A stretch of 32,876 nt of DNA from JAZLIT01 sp045617525 (GTDB lineage Bacteria > Bacillota > Bacilli > Bacillales_A > Planococcaceae), in NCBI GenBank assembly GCA_045617525.1, contig JAZLIT010000135.1, forward strand, positions 1-32,876. Reading direction: 5' to 3'. Positions 23,041 through 32,131 of the stretch are shown piece after piece. Every line of letters begins with the position of its first letter. Positions within the stretch are counted from its first letter, which is position 1. The notes below the pieces were generated by a model. That model was given only the letters and a program-made list of their open reading frames with translations. It was not told where the DNA came from and searched no databases. The translations under genes and the position numbers were made by a program.

Positions 23041-24399
23041 CTATTCTATCTTTCCTAATTTTTGCAGTATTTTTAGACGTTCCTGTTCAAAATCCACTTG
23101 TTGAGCGGCATCTTTCTCAGGCGCCTCAATTTCTTTATTCCGATCCTTAAACCAATCCGGTACTTTTTCTTCACGACCACGTGGCTTACCATAGTTTTTC
23201 TTCTGCGTAGCAGGTTTCTCACTATCAGTTTTCCACTTCGTATACTTGTCGCGTTCAGTACGCGCAAGCTCCATCGCTTCTTTAGCCGTCTTTAGGTTTT
23301 TACGCATCCAATGGTCCGCGATTTGCTCCACATATTTACGTGGGAGCTTCATATCCGTCGTCAGCATCGTATATTCAAGTAAAACATTGACGATACCAAT
23401 TGGCATTTTATAGACAACGAGCAAATCCTCTGCTAATTGCACGGATGCGGGAACTGGTTCAATTCCGTTATTCGTGTCACGTAACACTTGGATTGGCGGT
23501 GTCGTTTCATAATATTGAAGGCGTTCCTGCTCACGTGTAAGAGGCTGTTGATTCGATGAGTTAGCATTTTTAACTGGCTCAAATGTTTTCGTCAAACGCG
23601 GCGCCTGACGTGAAATTGTTACCTTATAATAATCTGCTGCCGCCTTTTTTAACTTATCATTTGAAAGTTGCGTATTTTCATCAAGCGCCATAAGCACAAC
23701 TTTTTGCATCTCCAGAGGTGTCAGCATATAAAGGAAGGCTAGCTTTGCAATCATTTCACGTGCCTCAAGCGTTAGCGCTGCAGCAGGCACTAGCTGTTCT
23801 GATAGACCTTCTTTTAAAAGTTGGAAATCAAATTGCTCGATATAAAAAGGGTACTCACGTTTCGTGTTACTTTTGCTCATTAAATCATCATTTGGGACTG
23901 ATGCATGAATTGGCTTGTATACATCCATAAAGGAACGCGAAACTTCATCATAGCCTGTTTTATCATTCGTTTTTAAAAAGCGTTGACGCAATTTTCTATA
24001 CGGAAATTCGCCAATTTTACTATATAAAAACATCGATAATAACGGATCATCAAAAAAGCCATTTGCATCCAGTGGCTGTAAAAGCTCATACACAAACTGA
24101 CGTGAATCACCTACCGTTTTTCGATACGAACGTAATAGCCCAATTGCTTCAAGAGCAATTCGCGCTTCGAAAACTTCCTTAATCGACATCGAAAGGACAT
24201 TCATTAGGTAGTAATGATTCATTTCATCTGAAGCGTGCTCACCCTCAGCCCATAGCGTTAAATAGAGACTAATTGGCTCCGCGCCAGTTAGCGGCTGATA
24301 AAATAGTGTTAATAACTGTCGCTCATTCGTTGATAAAACGTTTGGGAGCGTTATTCGAAAATGATCCGTTGGTTGAAGCTCCTTAAATAGATGAACCAT
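23041..24399 (-). CDS. dnaB: Replication initiation and membrane attachment protein DnaB
   Basis: This 452-residue Firmicutes DnaB is the DnaD/DnaB-family primosomal protein, not the helicase. An N-terminal winged-helix region (about 1-130, RITLPNVLSTNERQLLTLFYQPL) is followed by a middle DnaB_2 part and a C-terminal DnaB_2 block (VLLEYTMLTTDMKLPRKYVEQIADHW). The tail is charged. It works with DnaD and DnaI to load the replicative helicase at oriC and at stalled forks. I chose ATG 24399, 8 nt after AAGGAG; the GTG three codons upstream overlaps that ribosome site. It lies between nrdR and dnaI. Confidence 0.94.
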   Translation of the reverse strand: MVHLFKELQPTDHFRITLPNVLSTNERQLLTLFYQPLTGAEPISLYLTLWAEGEHASDEMNHYYLMNVLSMSIKEVFEARIALEAIGLLRSYRKTVGDSRQFVYELLQPLDANGFFDDPLLSMFLYSKIGEFPYRKLRQRFLKTNDKTGYDEVSRSFMDVYKPIHASVPNDDLMSKSNTKREYPFYIEQFDFQLLKEGLSEQLVPAAALTLEAREMIAKLAFLYMLTPLEMQKVVLMALDENTQLSNDKLKKAAADYYKVTISRQAPRLTKTFEPVKNANSSNQQPLTREQERLQYYETTPPIQVLRDTNNGIEPVPASVQLAEDLLVVYKMPIGIVNVLLEYTMLTTDMKLPRKYVEQIADHWMRKNLKTAKEAMELARTERDKYTKWKTDSEKPATQKKNYGKPRGREEKVPDWFKDRNKEIEAPEKDAAQQVDFEQERLKILQKLGKIE

Positions 24400-24421
24400 T
24401 TTGTCCACTCCTTCTCGTTGT

Positions 24422-24892
24422 TCATAGCTCTTCTTTTGATTTATTTGTGATTAAATCTTTTAGTTCATCAATAAACACATTAATATCTTTAAACTGACGA
24501 TAAACTGATGCAAAGCGCACGTATGCTACTTCATCAATTTTCGCCAAACGATTCATAACCATTTCACCGACATCTTCTGATCGCACTTCTGCATTGCCAA
24601 GGCGACGTAAATCTTTTTCGATCGACATTACTAGCTCTTCTAGAACCTCAATCGATACAGGACGTTTTTCACATGCACGAATTAAACCGCGAATTACTTT
24701 CTCACGACTAAATTCCTCGCGTGAACCTTCTTTTTTCACAACGATCAATGGTGTTGCTTCAATTTTTTCAAATGTAGTAAAGCGGAAGCTGCATGATTCA
24801 CACTCACGTCTTCTACGTATTTCTTTATTATCATCAACTGGTCGCGAATCTACTACGCGTGTCCCGTTATATTGACAAGATGGACATCTCAT
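24422..24892 (-). CDS. nrdR: Transcriptional repressor NrdR
   Basis: This 156-residue repressor of ribonucleotide reductase genes has a zinc ribbon with Cys 3, 6, 31 and 34 and an arginine patch (RRRRECESC). An ATP-cone domain (about 49-139) senses the ATP/dATP ratio. AGGAG is 10 nt upstream of ATG. It is the first gene of nrdR-dnaB-dnaI, which ties nucleotide supply to replication start. A TATAAT at about 24940 may be its -10; I could not find a good -35. Confidence 0.97.
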   Translation of the reverse strand: MRCPSCQYNGTRVVDSRPVDDNKEIRRRRECESCSFRFTTFEKIEATPLIVVKKEGSREEFSREKVIRGLIRACEKRPVSIEVLEELVMSIEKDLRRLGNAEVRSEDVGEMVMNRLAKIDEVAYVRFASVYRQFKDINVFIDELKDLITNKSKEEL

Positions 24893-24988
24893 AAGTGTTA
24901 TTCTCCTGCATCTTTTAGTTTGGTTCTTACATTATAACAAAAAAAACGGTGCAAAAAGTAGCAATTCCTTTTATCTCTGCACGAAATA

Positions 24989-25020
24989 GAAAAAAACCTC
25001 CCAACCAGATTGGCGGAAGG
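24989..25020 (-). terminator. Terminator of gapB
   Basis: On the minus strand CCTTCC pairs with GGGAGG, with an inner GCCA/TGGT stem, followed by six T. Confidence 0.8.
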
Positions 25021-25034
25021 CTTATAAATATTCA

Positions 25035-26054
25035 TTAAGCGTGTGTTGCTTGTAATTCTTTTACTACTCTTCTCGTTAAGTCTACTACACGAGCCGAGTA
25101 ACCCCACTCATTGTCATACCAAGCTAAAACTTTCACTTTACGCGTTCCCATTACCATTGTTGTTAGGCCATCAATTGTCGATGAGAATGTCGTTGTATTG
25201 AAGTCAGAAGAAACAAGAGGCTCCATCGTGATATTTAAAATACCTTTCATCGGACCTTCAGCAGCAGCGCGGAATGCTGCATTTACCTCGTCAACCGTAA
25301 CATCTTGTTGTAAGTCTACTACTAAGTCAACAAGTGATACGTTTGGTGTTGGCACGCGTAATGCCATTCCATGTAATTTCCCTTTTAATTCAGGTAACAC
25401 TAATGATAAGGCCTTAGCTGCACCTGTTGAAGTTGGGATAATTGATGAAGCACAGTTACGTGCACGACGTAAATCTGAATGCGGATTATCAAGGTTATTT
25501 TGATCATTTGTGTAAGCGTGCACCGTTGTCATTAAACCGTTCTCAATACCGAAAGAGTCGTTTAATACTTTTGCAACAGGAGCTAAACAGTTTGTTGTGC
25601 ATGATGCATTTGAAATAACATCGTGCTTTGAAAGATCAAGTAAGTTGTCGTTAACGCCAAGCACTACTGTGATATCTTCATCTGTTCCAGGAGCTGTAAT
25701 AATAACTTTTTTAGCGCCAGCTTCTATGTGCATCGCTGCTTTATCGCGTTTATTGAATTTACCAGTAGCTTCAATAACAACATCAACACCCATTTTTGCC
25801 CATGGTAAAGCTTTAGGGTCACGTTCAGACACAATCGCAACACGTTTACCGTTTACGATTAGTGCGCCTTCTTCAGCTTCAACAGTACCATTAAATAATC
25901 CGTGGTTTGTGTCATACTTAATTAAATGTGCTAACGTTTCCGGTGGATAGCTAGCGTTAATTGCGATTAAGTTTAAGTCATCCTGTACGATTGCTTGGCG
26001 GAACACCATACGGCCAATTCGGCCAAAGCCATTGATTGCGATAGAAACTGTCAT
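25035..26054 (-). CDS. gapB: Glyceraldehyde-3-phosphate dehydrogenase, GapB type
   Basis: This 339-residue type I GAPDH has NGFGRIGR (8-15), the catalytic SNASCTTNC with Cys152, and the closing WYDNEWGYS. After the second strand it has INASY (32-36) in place of the IND of glycolytic NAD enzymes. This pattern and the overall sequence match the gluconeogenic, NADP-preferring GapB of Bacillus. It sits next to nrdR-dnaB-dnaI as in B. subtilis, but the speD gene found between them there is absent. AGGAGG precedes ATG 26054. It has its own strong promoter and terminator. Confidence 0.93.
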   Translation of the reverse strand: MTVSIAINGFGRIGRMVFRQAIVQDDLNLIAINASYPPETLAHLIKYDTNHGLFNGTVEAEEGALIVNGKRVAIVSERDPKALPWAKMGVDVVIEATGKFNKRDKAAMHIEAGAKKVIITAPGTDEDITVVLGVNDNLLDLSKHDVISNASCTTNCLAPVAKVLNDSFGIENGLMTTVHAYTNDQNNLDNPHSDLRRARNCASSIIPTSTGAAKALSLVLPELKGKLHGMALRVPTPNVSLVDLVVDLQQDVTVDEVNAAFRAAAEGPMKGILNITMEPLVSSDFNTTTFSSTIDGLTTMVMGTRKVKVLAWYDNEWGYSARVVDLTRRVVKELQATHA

Positions 26055-26106
26055 TATTTAAGTCCTCCTGATTGATACATTTAATTATGATTACTATTCC
26101 CGAATT

Positions 26107-26134
26107 AGTATAACATATTATATGCTTATGCCAA
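26107..26134 (-). promoter_or_regulatory. Promoter of gapB
   Basis: On the minus strand: TTGGCA (26134-26129), a 16-bp spacer, TATACT (26112-26107), with a TG one base before the -10 (extended -10). A CcpN-type operator, as in B. subtilis, was not recognised. Confidence 0.65.
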
Positions 26135-26188
26135 CACAAATAATACTAATCGAGAGAAGTAATTATTTTCTGACAATATCGTTTCACA

Positions 26189-26230
26189 CAAAAAAATCGC
26201 GGTTCAGAGTTTTCTTCTGAACCGCGATTT
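26189..26230 (-). terminator. Terminator of aspA
   Basis: A 15-bp perfect stem (AAATCGCGGTTCAGA with its complement, 26194-26230) is followed on the minus strand by a T-run. Confidence 0.9.
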
Positions 26231-26239
26231 CCTCTATTA

Positions 26240-27667
26240 TTATTTTAATTTCATAATACTCGCACCAGCTATACCTGGGTGAGTCATTTCATATGGATCT
26301 AAAATTAAATCTAGTTCTTCAGCTGTTAATACGCCATTCTCAATGCAAAGCTCACGGATTGAACGACCCGATAAAATTGCTTCTCTCGCTAATCGTGCGG
26401 CTACTTCATAACCGATATGTGGATTTACCGCTGTTAATACACCAACACTTTTCTCTACGTATTCTTTCATACGTTCTTCGTTTGCCGTAATCCCTTTTAA
26501 GCAATTTTCCGTAAATGCGTAGAACACATTATTCATGATGCTTAATGATTGAATTAGGTTAAACACTAAAACTGGCTCCATAACATTTAACTCAAGTTGA
26601 CCTGCTTCAGAAGCCATTGAAATCGTATGATCATTTCCGATTACTTGGAACGCAACTTGATTTACAACTTCCGGCATTACTGGATTTACTTTACCTGGCA
26701 TGATTGAAGATCCTGGTTGGCGCGCTGGTAGGAAAATTTCCCCTAAGCCTGCACGTGGACCCGACGCCATTAAGCGTAAATCATTTGCTACTTTGGATGC
26801 GTTAATCATACATACTTTTAATGTTGATGAAACTTCCGTATAGGCATCTGTATTTTGCGTTGCATCCACTAAATGGGTTGCACCTGTTAAAGGTAAATCA
26901 GAAATTACAGCTAAGTGCTTATCTACTGATTCGATATATTCAGTTAATGCGTTAAGGCCTGTACCTACTGCAGTTGCACCCATATTCACTGCATATAAGT
27001 TTTCACGAGTCGCTGCAATACGTTTAATGTCGCGGCCCAATGAACGGCTATACGCTTCAAATTCTTGCCCTAAGCGAATTGGTACGGCGTCTTGTAAATG
27101 TGTACGCCCCATTTTAATAACATGTGCAAATTGCTTCGCTTTATCATCTAAAACTGTTTGCATATGTTTCAATGTTTCTAGTAATTCATTTATTAAACTT
27201 AAAATCGAGATATGCATTGCTGTTGGGAATGCATCGTTAGTAGATTGTGACATGTTTACGTGCGTATTCGGGCTGATGATTGCATAATTTCCTTTTTCAT
27301 AGCCTAAAATTTCAAGTGCACGGTTGGCAATTACTTCGTTGGCGTTCATATTAATTGATGTACCAGCACCACCTTGAATTGGGTCAACGATAAATTCTTT
27401 GTCCCATTTCCCTTGAATTACTTCTTCTGCTGCTTGTACGATTGCGTTCCCAATATTTTTTGGAAGCATCTCTACGTCCATATTGGCAAGTGCGGCACTT
27501 TTCTTCACAATCCCCATTGCCTTAATTAGTGAAGAATGAATTGATAAGCCTGTAATCGGGAAATTTTCTGTCGCACGTAATGTTTGAATACCATAATATA
27601 CGTCACGCGGAAGTTCACGTTCCCCTAAAAAGTCTTTTTCAATACGTTGAATTAACGAAGCTGTCAT
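26240..27667 (-). CDS. aspA: Aspartate ammonia-lyase (aspartase)
   Basis: This 475-residue enzyme of the aspartase/fumarase superfamily deaminates aspartate to fumarate. It has the start signature FLGERELPRDVYYGIQT, GRTHLQDAVP and the flexible-loop signature GSSIMPGKVNP (319-329). The N-terminal and signature regions favour aspartase over class II fumarase. ATG 27667 follows AAAAGGAG by 8 nt; an in-frame start at 27697 is rejected because it overlaps the ribosome site. B. subtilis keeps its aspartase gene elsewhere (ansB), so this is an insertion between gapB and coaE relative to that order. Confidence 0.92.
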   Translation of the reverse strand: MTASLIQRIEKDFLGERELPRDVYYGIQTLRATENFPITGLSIHSSLIKAMGIVKKSAALANMDVEMLPKNIGNAIVQAAEEVIQGKWDKEFIVDPIQGGAGTSINMNANEVIANRALEILGYEKGNYAIISPNTHVNMSQSTNDAFPTAMHISILSLINELLETLKHMQTVLDDKAKQFAHVIKMGRTHLQDAVPIRLGQEFEAYSRSLGRDIKRIAATRENLYAVNMGATAVGTGLNALTEYIESVDKHLAVISDLPLTGATHLVDATQNTDAYTEVSSTLKVCMINASKVANDLRLMASGPRAGLGEIFLPARQPGSSIMPGKVNPVMPEVVNQVAFQVIGNDHTISMASEAGQLELNVMEPVLVFNLIQSLSIMNNVFYAFTENCLKGITANEERMKEYVEKSVGVLTAVNPHIGYEVAARLAREAILSGRSIRELCIENGVLTAEELDLILDPYEMTHPGIAGASIMKLK

Positions 27668-27743
27668 AAAATAATCTCCTTTTTTGAATACGTTCAATAG
27701 TCAAATTCATTATGATAGTACATCGTTAACATCGCTATGTAAA

Positions 27744-27780
27744 TAAAAAAAGACGAGCGCATTAATTTTCGCGCTCGTCT
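27744..27780 (-). terminator. Terminator of polA-mutM-coaE
   Basis: A 10-bp GC-rich stem pairs AGACGAGCGC (27751-27760) with GCGCTCGTCT (27771-27780). A run of T follows on the minus strand. Confidence 0.9.
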
Positions 27781-27786
27781 GAATAA

Positions 27787-28377
27787 TTATATAATTGTCC
27801 AATTCTTTAAAATCGCTATTAATTGCACCCTTGATTCATCAATGGTGCCATCATTATATATAATCGCATCCGCACCCTGTTCTTTAACAGGCAATGGAAG
27901 CTGTGAGGAAATTCGGGCTAATGCTTCCTCTTTCGTCAAATCATTCCTTGCCATTAAACGGGTTAATTGTGTTTCCTCTGAAACCGTTACGACAAGTATT
28001 TTTTCGACGAAATGCTGTAATTTATTTTCAAATAGAAGAGGGATATCCATGATTACATGTTTACCATCCGCAACAAACCTATCACGCTGACGTAACATTT
28101 CGGTCCGGATTGCGGGATGAATAATCCCATTCAACTGGGCACGCTTTTCTTCATCGCCAAAAATAATTGAACCTACTTTCGCACGGTCCATCTCACCCGT
28201 TGGCAAAATTACATCCTGCCCAAACACTTCTACAATTTGCATCAATGTCTCTGAGCCAGGCTCTACCACTTGTCTCGCCACTAAATCTGCATCTACAATC
28301 GGAAGTCCATAACTTGCAAGCATCTCTGCAATGGTCGACTTCCCACTCGCAATGCTTCCTGTTAATCCAATAATCAC
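27787..28377 (-). CDS. coaE: Dephospho-CoA kinase
   Basis: This 196-residue enzyme performs the last step of coenzyme A synthesis. The P-loop GLTGSIASGKST is at 4-15, with the substrate-side DADLVARQVV and DIPLLFENKL further on. The start is GTG with GAGGTGA upstream. It lies 12 nt after mutM as the last gene of polA-mutM-coaE. Confidence 0.96.
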   Translation of the reverse strand: MIIGLTGSIASGKSTIAEMLASYGLPIVDADLVARQVVEPGSETLMQIVEVFGQDVILPTGEMDRAKVGSIIFGDEEKRAQLNGIIHPAIRTEMLRQRDRFVADGKHVIMDIPLLFENKLQHFVEKILVVTVSEETQLTRLMARNDLTKEEALARISSQLPLPVKEQGADAIIYNDGTIDESRVQLIAILKNWTII

Positions 28378-28389
28378 AATGTCACCTCA

Positions 28390-29262
28390 TCATTTTTGGC
28401 AAGTCGGACAATAGGTTGACGTACGCCCTGCTATTACGACACTTACCGTATCCGTCTCACAAGCTGGGCATACTTTCCGACTATACATTTTTAGACGATC
28501 CTGCATTGACCCAGCCCCACCATTGACGCTTCGATAATCCGAAATCGTAGAGCCACCGTTTTCAATGCTCTCACGAAGTACATCCACAATAGCCGCGAAT
28601 AATTCAATTTTCTTCGCCTTGCTAATCGTCTTCACTTTTTTTGTCGGGCGAATCTGAGTTGTAAATAATGCTTCGGTCGCGTAAATATTGCCACAGCCTG
28701 AAATAATCTGCCCATCCATAATTACTTCTTTAATCGCTTTATTTTCATAGCGCGGCTTTTTACATTGCGCGAGAAAAAACTCACAAGCTTCCTCATCGAA
28801 CGGCTCCGGCGCCATTAACGTAAGTGGCGTATGATGCTCTATTGATTTCACAAAGCGCAGCTCTCCAAAGCGACGAATATCACTAAAGACGAACAACTCT
28901 CCACTGCTCAATTTAAATACTGCATGCGCATGCTTACGGAACTTATCTTCCGCGATTTCAATCAAATCATTAACAACAAACCAAGCACCCGTCATACCAA
29001 GGTGATTGACAAGAACGAATGTTTCCTCGTCCTTTAGTAAATGAATAAAAATATACTTTGCACGGCGCTCTACGCTCGTAATTGTCATCCCTTGAATCAT
29101 TCGTTGGAAGTCTTCTAATTGGCTCCCTTTTACAATGGTTTGCTTCCCCAATTCATGTGAAGCAAATACAACATCCGACAAGGTTACCGACTCGAACATT
29201 TTCCCTTCGACTAAAGGCTTTAAATCACGAACGACACCCTCTACTTCTGGTAATTCTGGCAT
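28390..29262 (-). CDS. mutM: Formamidopyrimidine-DNA glycosylase
   Basis: This 290-residue bifunctional glycosylase/AP lyase removes 8-oxoguanine. Catalytic Pro2-Glu3 are in MPELPEVE, Lys69 lies in RRAKYIF, the helix-two-turn-helix contains SGCGNIYATEALF, and the C-terminal zinc finger has Cys 265, 268, 285 and 288. Its ribosome site AAGGAG overlaps the end of polA (9-nt gap), so the two are tightly coupled. Confidence 0.96.
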   Translation of the reverse strand: MPELPEVEGVVRDLKPLVEGKMFESVTLSDVVFASHELGKQTIVKGSQLEDFQRMIQGMTITSVERRAKYIFIHLLKDEETFVLVNHLGMTGAWFVVNDLIEIAEDKFRKHAHAVFKLSSGELFVFSDIRRFGELRFVKSIEHHTPLTLMAPEPFDEEACEFFLAQCKKPRYENKAIKEVIMDGQIISGCGNIYATEALFTTQIRPTKKVKTISKAKKIELFAAIVDVLRESIENGGSTISDYRSVNGGAGSMQDRLKMYSRKVCPACETDTVSVVIAGRTSTYCPTCQK

Positions 29263-29271
29263 AGTTTCTCC

Positions 29272-31896
29272 TTATTTCGCATCATACCAAGTTGGACCAA
29301 ATGCATAATCCACCTTTAACGGAACGATTAAATCAATCGCCTGCTCCATTACTTCCGGTACAAGCTTTTCTAGTATCATAATTTCTTCTGGTGGCGCCTC
29401 GAAAATTAATTCATCGTGCACTTGTAAGATAAGTTTAGATTGTAACTTTTCTTCCTGTAAACGTGCATCCATAATAATCATCGCTTTTTTAATAATATCT
29501 GCAGCACTACCTTGAATTGGTGTATTCATGGCCGTACGCTCCGCGAAGCTTCGCAAATTGAAGTTTGAGCTATTAATATCCGGTAAGTAACGTCGACGAT
29601 TTAAAATTGTCGTGACATAGCCATGCTTTTTCGCCTGCTCAATGATTGAATCCATATAGCCCTTTACACCAGGGAAGCTTGCTAAATAGTTTTCAATAAA
29701 TATCGCTGCATTTTTACGTGTAATGTCTAAGTTTTGAGATAAACCATAATCACTTATTCCGTATATAATACCGAAGTTTACGGCCTTCGCCACACGACGC
29801 ATATTGCCATCCACTTCTTCTGCATCTACTTTAAATACATCCATCGCTGTTCGTGTATGAATATCCATCCCTTGTTTAAAGGCATCAACTAGCGCTTCAT
29901 CTCCGCACATATGTGCAAGAACACGTAGCTCGATCTGTGAGTAATCGGCGGCAAATAGTACCCAACCGTTATGAGATGGCACAAATGCCTGACGAATTTT
30001 TCGCCCTTCCTCTAGACGCACTGGAATGTTTTGTAGATTTGGATCTGTAGAACTTAGACGACCTGTCGCCGTTAATGCCTGTTGGAAGCGTGTGTGCACT
30101 TTGCTATCGTCACCATGTATAACATTTTGCAAACCTTCAATATATGTTGATTGCAATTTTGCAAGCTGACGGTAGTAAAGTATATGCTTCACAATTTCAT
30201 GCTCTGATTGTAGCTTTTCAAGAACATCTGCTGCTGTTGAGTAACCTGTTTTCGTCTTTTTAATCGGCGTCATACCTAGCTTATCAAATAAAATTACACC
30301 TAATTGCTTTGGTGAGTTAATATTGAACTCCTCGCCGGCTAAACTATAAATTTCTTCCTCAATAATCGCTAGTTTACCTAGTAAAGCCTCACCCATTACT
30401 TCAAGTGTAGGAACATTCACCTTTACGCCTTCACTTTCCATTTTGCCTAAAATGCCTGCAAGAGGTAGCTCTAACTCATTATACAGTTCGTATTGTTCAT
30501 TTTCCTTCAGCTTTTCTTCAAGTATCGGATACAGCTTCCACACAGCCATCGCTTTACGGCTTACATGCTCAGCAAGCTTCTCAATCTCTGGCTCTGTCCA
30601 TTTCGCACCCTTGCCATATACAGCCTCGTTCGCACGTACCTCTGTGTAGCCAAACTCACGTGAAAGTGTCGCTACATCATCACCTGAAACGGAAGGATTC
30701 ATAATATATGTCGCCAACATTAAATCAAATACTACCCCTTCAAATGTGTAGCCCAGACGATTTAGCATCACTTGTGTTGCCTTGCGATCTGACACGTATT
30801 TGGCCTTCGTGTCATCTGCCAACCAAGTTTTTAATACGTCATTTTCAAACACTTCATTCATTGGCACGAAAATTGTTCTTTCCCCGTCCGTCAAACTTAA
30901 ACCCAGTGCGCGACAATCATGATAATGATCATTTTCAAGTTCTAAATGAAGCGCCATTTTATCCTTTAACATGCTTGCGTCAAGCTTTGATACAATTTCA
31001 AAATCAAGTGCTACTTGTTCTTTTACCTCTGCTGTAAAATCACTTTTTCCAATTAATGTTTTAAAGCCAAGCTCATGATAAAGCGCAAGTAATGCCTCTT
31101 GATCCGGGCCGCTATAGCTAAGGTCGTTAATTGTAATCTCAATCGGTGCTTCTGTGAAAATTGTTGCCAGCTTTTTCGAAAGATGTGCTAAAGCTTCATT
31201 TTCAATCAGCTTTTCTTTCATTTTTGAAGCTTTAAGTGTTTCAACGATCTCATAAAGTCCCTCAACTGTGCCATGTTCTTTCAAGAGCTTAATCGCTGTC
31301 TTTTCCCCAACGCCTGGGACACCTGGAATATTATCCGAAGCATCGCCCATTAAGCCCTTCATATCGATAATTTGATTTGGCGTTAAGCCGTATTTTTCTT
31401 CAATATGTGCGGGGGTATATTTTTCAATATCCGTAATCCCTTTACGCGTTACATAAACCGTTACATTATCTGTTGCTAACTGCGTTAAATCTTTATCACC
31501 TGAAACAATAATTACTTCTAAATCGTTATTTGCTTGCGTGGCAAGTGTCCCGATAATATCATCTGCTTCATACATCGGCAGCTCGTAACGCTCTATTTTA
31601 TAGGCATCGATTAATTTACGAATATACGGGAATTGCTCCGATAATTCGGGCGGTGTTTTTTGGCGGCCGCCCTTGTATTCACCATACGATTCATGGCGGA
31701 ACGTTGTTTTCCCTGCATCAAACGCAACCAATACTTTTGTGGGTTGCTCTTCTTCAATTATTTTATTTAGCATCATGGTAAAGCCATACGTCGCATTTGT
31801 GTGAATACCACTTTCATTTGTTAATAGAGGAAGTGCAAAAAATGCACGATATGCCAAACTATTTCCATCAAGTAATAGTAATTTTTCTTTTGTCAT
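29272..31896 (-). CDS. polA: DNA polymerase I
   Basis: This 874-residue polymerase has an N-terminal 5'-3' exonuclease/flap domain (about 1-290) with DGNSLAYRAFFALP and GVPGVGEKTA. The middle exonuclease-like domain reads LHLELEND where active enzymes have the DxE metal site, so proofreading is probably lost, as in Geobacillus and B. subtilis Pol I. The polymerase domain has motif A DYSQIELR (651-658), motif B RRVAKAVNFGIIYG (700-713) and motif C VHDE (826-829). It fills gaps in repair and Okazaki-fragment processing. It is the first gene of the polA-mutM-coaE operon. GAAGGAG precedes ATG. Confidence 0.97.
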   Translation of the reverse strand: MTKEKLLLLDGNSLAYRAFFALPLLTNESGIHTNATYGFTMMLNKIIEEEQPTKVLVAFDAGKTTFRHESYGEYKGGRQKTPPELSEQFPYIRKLIDAYKIERYELPMYEADDIIGTLATQANNDLEVIIVSGDKDLTQLATDNVTVYVTRKGITDIEKYTPAHIEEKYGLTPNQIIDMKGLMGDASDNIPGVPGVGEKTAIKLLKEHGTVEGLYEIVETLKASKMKEKLIENEALAHLSKKLATIFTEAPIEITINDLSYSGPDQEALLALYHELGFKTLIGKSDFTAEVKEQVALDFEIVSKLDASMLKDKMALHLELENDHYHDCRALGLSLTDGERTIFVPMNEVFENDVLKTWLADDTKAKYVSDRKATQVMLNRLGYTFEGVVFDLMLATYIMNPSVSGDDVATLSREFGYTEVRANEAVYGKGAKWTEPEIEKLAEHVSRKAMAVWKLYPILEEKLKENEQYELYNELELPLAGILGKMESEGVKVNVPTLEVMGEALLGKLAIIEEEIYSLAGEEFNINSPKQLGVILFDKLGMTPIKKTKTGYSTAADVLEKLQSEHEIVKHILYYRQLAKLQSTYIEGLQNVIHGDDSKVHTRFQQALTATGRLSSTDPNLQNIPVRLEEGRKIRQAFVPSHNGWVLFAADYSQIELRVLAHMCGDEALVDAFKQGMDIHTRTAMDVFKVDAEEVDGNMRRVAKAVNFGIIYGISDYGLSQNLDITRKNAAIFIENYLASFPGVKGYMDSIIEQAKKHGYVTTILNRRRYLPDINSSNFNLRSFAERTAMNTPIQGSAADIIKKAMIIMDARLQEEKLQSKLILQVHDELIFEAPPEEIMILEKLVPEVMEQAIDLIVPLKVDYAFGPTWYDAK

Positions 31897-32080
31897 TAGA
31901 ATTCTCCTTCAGATTAAATAAAGCTATTTTTACGCATCTATTATCTCTATTTTACTTTAGCCTTATTTGAGCGCTTTTTCCATTAAAACACGGTAGAAAG
32001 ATAAAAAAACAAATATATCAATAAGATCCAATGTGTAAGGAGTTCAATATATACTACCACTACGTAATAAATATCATTAA

Positions 32081-32127
32081 AAAAGAAAAGTGCCATCCAG
32101 TTTTCTTCATAACTAGATAACACTTTT
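32081..32127. terminator. Bidirectional terminator downstream of the right-edge gene
   Basis: A 17-bp stem with G-U pairs (32086-32102 with 32111-32127). On the minus strand CTTTTTT follows. Confidence 0.85.
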
Positions 32128-32131
32128 AACT

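Noticed and set aside
24400..24408. GTG start for dnaB at 24408
   Set aside because: The codon overlaps the AAGGAG ribosome site, which is correctly spaced for ATG 24399.
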